37,248 nt of DNA. It comes from Clostridiales bacterium (GTDB lineage Bacteria; Bacteroidota; Bacteroidia; Bacteroidales; Muribaculaceae). Both the position numbers and the translations under genes were made by a program. A model generated the notes under the pieces. It made no database searches. It was not told the DNA's origin and saw nothing but the letters and a program-made list of their open reading frames with translations. How positions within the stretch are numbered: the stretch's first letter is position 1; the number at the start of each line of letters is the position of its first letter. The stretch covers positions 1 to 37,248 of the forward strand of contig JAMPBP010000014.1 in NCBI GenBank assembly GCA_023666645.1, given 5' to 3'. This document shows positions 34,304-37,248 of the stretch, piece after piece.

Positions 34304-35311
34304 TTAATCCCAGCATATGTCTTTCCCACGACTTATGCGCCATTTGTTCTTGATGATCCATTTGATTGGAATCCATGGGCGTCGTTTCATATCATGACGT
34401 TCGGTGACGATAAATGCGCAATTGCGCTTGCACTGTTTTACCTTTTCAAGAGCCTCTTTAGCTTTATCTGATGCCATAATATCTTCAAAGCTTTGCTCTT
34501 TGATATTGCCTATTACCCATTCCTCAGCCGAACCGTTGCAAGGCGATACATTGCCCCATGGGTCGATAAAGAAAAAGTCGGTCAAGGCACCGCAGGCCGG
34601 GCGGTAGCCGGCGTCGTCGCCACGCAGGCGACGATGTATCGACCTGTTGAAGAAGGCACGACCGTAGTCTTTCAGTCTATTTTTGAGCCCACGGCGTTTG
34701 GACGTGAGCAACGCTTTTACAAAAAGCTCGTGTTGGGCCAGGGCGTCAGCGCTTTCTATTTGATTATCATCCTTGTGGAAATACCATGAATTGTGTACGG
34801 TAGAGTTGCCAAGTTCCACATCAAGAGCAACGCATAATTCATATAGATGCAACAAGTCCTTGTAATTATCAGGTGATATTACAACCGAGAATCCAATGTT
34901 TTTGCATTTGGTTTTCTTGAGCTCAAGCATTGTGCGGAGCGCATGGTCAAAACCATCTTTCAAGCCACGTTTGCTATCGTTGATTTTAGGGAGTCCTTCT
35001 ACACTTACACGGATCAGAATATTGGGATATTTGTTGGCAAGTCTTACAATCTCTTCGGTATTATATCCATTGGTGCTCAATTCCAGTAAGCTTGATTTGG
35101 GATATAGAATTTCGAAGATACGGTCGATATCCTTGCGTATTGTTGCCTCTCCGCCTGTTATATTGATACGTAGTCCTGACGGTAGCTTTTCATAATATTC
35201 AGCCGGGATTTCCTCATTGGGGTGTGTCGGGGACTGCCATATGTTGCACATATTGCATTTGGCATTGCATCTGAATGTTGTAATAAGACTACCCTGAACA
35301 ATATTTTTCAT
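34304..35311 (-). CDS. Radical SAM protein with SPASM-like C-terminus
   Basis: A 335-residue radical SAM enzyme. The [4Fe-4S] motif CNAKCNMC (Cys15, Cys19, Cys22) is preceded by the typical first strand, and GGEATIRKD is the SAM-binding GGE motif. The C-terminal part (about 230-320) has Cys residues in PACGALTDFF, GNVSPCNGSAEEW and VKQCKRNC, as in SPASM/twitch domains that hold extra clusters. Being first in a glycosyltransferase run suggests modification of a sugar or lipid intermediate, an inference. No precursor peptide gene was recognised nearby. Preceded by a 452-nt gap. Confidence 0.87.
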   Translation of the reverse strand: MKNIVQGSLITTFRCNAKCNMCNIWQSPTHPNEEIPAEYYEKLPSGLRINITGGEATIRKDIDRIFEILYPKSSLLELSTNGYNTEEIVRLANKYPNILIRVSVEGLPKINDSKRGLKDGFDHALRTMLELKKTKCKNIGFSVVISPDNYKDLLHLYELCVALDVELGNSTVHNSWYFHKDDNQIESADALAQHELFVKALLTSKRRGLKNRLKDYGRAFFNRSIHRRLRGDDAGYRPACGALTDFFFIDPWGNVSPCNGSAEEWVIGNIKEQSFEDIMASDKAKEALEKVKQCKRNCAFIVTERHDMKRRPWIPIKWIIKNKWRISRGKDICWD

Positions 35312-35607
35312 ATGTTATGGCTCAAAATTGTTACTGATGAATGTATTGATGTTTGGTTTCAGTACCTTCCTGTATTTTAGAAACGAACGTTGCTGAGTAT
35401 TATTGTGAAAATAGATTAATATTCATGATAGTAAAACTCCACCCTTCCATTTCATGGGTAGCATTGTTTTCTAAGACCTTAATTGTATGATTTGGGACTG
35501 TGGGATTTCATGGCTATGCCTAAAATTAATCGTAATTATAACATTTTGTATAGTAGCCATCCACGTATAGTGGTATATCTGTCATGATTCCGAGGAGTCA
35601 ATATACG

Positions 35608-35736
35608 ATGGAATCTACGGTGTTGTTTACAACGTTAAAAAGGGCATCAACAGGTAAACTCTCCGTTAAGCTTAATAGCTATACGATGGTATTGGTCCTT
35701 TCTTATTACAGAAAGGGGGAATTCAGTCTCAGTTGA
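35608..35736 (+). CDS. Possible 42-residue peptide gene
   Basis: An ATG frame of 42 codons (starts MESTVLFTTLKRASTGKLSV) with GAGGAG 10 nt before the ATG, an unusually good Shine-Dalgarno for this window. Its last codons and stop form part of the terminator-like hairpin at 35712-35747. No family was recognised, and a chance frame in AT-rich DNA is quite possible. Confidence 0.2.
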   Translation: MESTVLFTTLKRASTGKLSVKLNSYTMVLVLSYYRKGEFSLS

Positions 35737-35747
35737 ATTCCCTCTTT
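35712..35747. terminator. Long hairpin at the rnr 3' side
   Basis: A 14-bp stem (AAAGGGGGAATTCA with TGAATTCCCTCTTT, one G-T pair) and an 8-nt loop. It lies 17 nt after the rnr stop. On the minus strand CTTTCTG follows, on the plus strand CTTCTTG-like bases, so it may work in both directions; neither T-tract is strong. Confidence 0.6.
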
Positions 35748-35763
35748 TCTTGATGTCGGTGAA

Positions 35764-37248
35764 TCAGCGTCGTGGTTTGCGGGCTGAGTTGCGCGGGTTA
35801 CGACGCTTCTTGCCGGGACGCTCATGGAGGGCTTGTTCGGCCGATACTTTTCGTCCCATGTTGTCCTCGTCGTTGCGCGACGGTTTGTCGGCTATGACGA
35901 AGTCGAGCATTTTCTTTGCGATGTCGGCCCGTGCCACTTTGACTCTCACTTTGTCACCCAGACGGTAGCGTGTACCGGTACGACGGCCTATGAGGCAGTA
36001 GTTCTTTTCGTCAAAGTCATAGTAGTCGTCGGCAAGGTCACGCATTGGTACAAGACCCTCGCACATGTTCTCTTCGAGTTCGACATACAGGCCCCACTCG
36101 GTGACTCCTGTTATCACACCCTGATATTCCTCACCCAGGTGGTCGGCCATGTATTCAACCTGTTTGTATTTGATAGATGACCGCTCGGCGTTGGCGGCCA
36201 GTTGTTCCATCTCCGACGAGTGCTTGCATTCCAGTTCGAGCTTCTCGAGGTTGACGCTGCGGCCGCCTTTGAGATAGCGTGCCAGCAGGCGGTGAACCAT
36301 CATGTCGGGATAGCGGCGTATTGGTGAGGTGAAATGGGTGTAGAATGGGAATCCCAATCCGTAGTGCCCGATATTCTCGGTTGAGTAGATAGCCTTGGCC
36401 ATGGATCTGATGGCAAGTGTCGACAGGAAATTTTCCTCAGCACGACCCTTCACCTGTGCCAGCATTTTGTTGATTGACTGGTTGACTGTCTCGGGGTCAC
36501 CGGTTACTTTGACTTTGTAGCCGAAGGTTGCCGCTATGGTTGCCAGGTCTTGTAGCTTGCCGGCATCGGGCATGTCGTGTATGCGGTAAACGAATGCTTT
36601 GGGCTTGGTGCGGCCGGCAGGTCGGCCTATGGCTGTCGCCACGGTTTTGTTGGCGAGCAGCATGAATTCCTCGATGAGTTTGTTGGCGTCTTTTGACTCT
36701 TTGAAATACACACCGGTAGGGTGTCCGTTTTCATCTATGTCAAATTTCACTTCAGCGCGGTCAAATTCCACCGAGCCGTGGGCATATCGCTCGGCTCTCA
36801 GGATCTTGGCCAGGCGGTCGAGGGTGAGTATCTCCTCCTTGTAATCACCCTCGCCAGTCTCGATGATTTGCTGTGCTTCCTCATAGGTGAAGCGGCGGTT
36901 GCTGCGTGTCACAGTGCGGGCTATTCGGGCTTTCTTGACCTCGGCTTTGTCGTTCATCTCAAAGATGCATGAGAATGTGAGCTTGTCCTCATCAGGTCTC
37001 AGTGAGCATATGCCATTGCTGAGATGCTCTGGGAGCATGGGCACTACGCGGTCCACGAGATAGACTGATGTGGCGCGTTTCGATGCTTCACGGTCGAGGG
37101 CTGTGTCGGGGGTCACGTAGTGGGTCACATCAGCTATGTGTACGCCTATCTCGTAGTTGCCGTTCCTGAGCCGTTTGATCGACAGTGCGTCGTCAAAGTC
37201 TTTGGCATCTTTTGGGTCGATGGTGAATGTGACTGTATCACGGAGATC
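35764..37248 (-). CDS. rnr: Ribonuclease R, 3' part (5' end outside window)
   Basis: A 3'-5' exoribonuclease that degrades structured RNA. The frame is open to the right edge; the first visible residues include TIDPKDAKDFDDALS, the RNB-domain metal-binding Asp cluster, so the true start is well outside the window and the GTG at 37128 is internal. The RNB domain continues (GLGFPFYTHFTSPIRRYPDMMVHRLL), then an S1 domain (YQGVITGVTEWGLYVELEENM) and a Lys/Arg-rich tail ending RKPRR, as in RNase R. About 494 residues are visible; the N-terminal cold-shock domains are missing. Confidence 0.95.
   Translation of the reverse strand, partial: DLRDTVTFTIDPKDAKDFDDALSIKRLRNGNYEIGVHIADVTHYVTPDTALDREASKRATSVYLVDRVVPMLPEHLSNGICSLRPDEDKLTFSCIFEMNDKAEVKKARIARTVTRSNRRFTYEEAQQIIETGEGDYKEEILTLDRLAKILRAERYAHGSVEFDRAEVKFDIDENGHPTGVYFKESKDANKLIEEFMLLANKTVATAIGRPAGRTKPKAFVYRIHDMPDAGKLQDLATIAATFGYKVKVTGDPETVNQSINKMLAQVKGRAEENFLSTLAIRSMAKAIYSTENIGHYGLGFPFYTHFTSPIRRYPDMMVHRLLARYLKGGRSVNLEKLELECKHSSEMEQLAANAERSSIKYKQVEYMADHLGEEYQGVITGVTEWGLYVELEENMCEGLVPMRDLADDYYDFDEKNYCLIGRRTGTRYRLGDKVRVKVARADIAKKMLDFVIADKPSRNDEDNMGRKVSAEQALHERPGKKRRNPRNSARKPRR

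Larger units (their letters stand above)
35312..35763. other. AT-rich intergenic region upstream of the glycan block
   Basis: No recognised gene. It contains a possible 42-codon plus frame at 35608-35736, a long hairpin at 35712-35747, and the 9-mer ATACGATGG twice (about 35602 and 35682). No good TAnnTTTG box toward the radical SAM gene was found. No inverted-repeat pair long enough for an invertible promoter was seen. Composition matches the AT-rich glycosyltransferase rather than rnr. Confidence 0.5.

Noticed and set aside
35312-35763. Invertible promoter of the capsule type in front of the glycan block
   Set aside because: Only a 9-bp direct repeat (ATACGATGG) and weak imperfect inverted matches were found. 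There is no paired inverted repeat of useful length and no invertase gene nearby.
1-37248. CRISPR arrays, insertion sequences, prophage genes, tRNA or rRNA genes
   Set aside because: No regularly spaced repeats, transposase or integrase motifs, or cloverleaf/rRNA signatures were seen on either strand by eye.

Overview
The window looks like a chromosomal segment from a Bacteroidales gut commensal, most likely of the Muribaculaceae/Porphyromonadaceae type. The basis is family-level: RprXY-type two-component system, DUF4421 and PorT-like outer-membrane proteins, DAHP synthase fused to chorismate mutase, and the recurring Bacteroidetes promoter signature (TTG/TTTG about 20 nt upstream of TAnnTTTG). 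Shine-Dalgarno sequences are mostly absent. GC content is near half by eye, except in an AT-rich glycosyltransferase gene near the right end. No rRNA, tRNA, CRISPR array, insertion sequence or prophage was recognised.

Layout. 1-690 has no convincing gene. 690-3065 (minus) carries a Na+-dependent NSS transporter with a small single-membrane-segment protein behind it, and an ECF-like sigma factor. 3257-5449 (minus) is trmH-like then radA. surE (plus) meets a DUF4421 gene (minus) tail to tail; vanZ-like (plus) meets PAP2 (minus) the same way. 7941-13213 (minus) reads as a three-gene run: 5'-nucleotidase, a GH3/beta-lactamase-fold fusion, PAP2 phosphatase. 13532-18056 (plus) is a housekeeping run: DUF177/YceD, rpmF, fabH, era, der. 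18130-22134 (minus) is a four-gene aromatic amino acid operon: prephenate dehydratase, aminotransferase, DAHP synthase/chorismate mutase, prephenate dehydrogenase. Next come hisS with a beta-barrel gene, uridine phosphorylase with a small membrane protein, and a thioesterase with dprA (all minus). rprY-rprX-apbE (plus) follow, then a minus-strand glycan block (radical SAM protein and three GT4 glycosyltransferases), and the 3' part of rnr running off the right edge.

The best discovery is in the leader of the aromatic operon. Between a Bacteroidetes promoter and pheA lies an unannotated 20-codon reading frame (22268-22330, minus) in which 10 of 20 residues are Phe, Tyr or Trp. An intrinsic terminator follows it. 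Its 5' arm can instead pair with a segment just after the leader stop codon, and that segment can also pair with the predicted 5' end of the transcript. This is a complete ribosome-stalling attenuator of the classical trp/phe/his type, apparently sensing all three aromatic amino acids and controlling the Phe/Tyr branch.

Several start codons were moved from the longest open frame because a promoter box, signal peptide or neighbour showed the longer start to be wrong: trmH-like, DUF4421, era, rprX, apbE and one glycosyltransferase.
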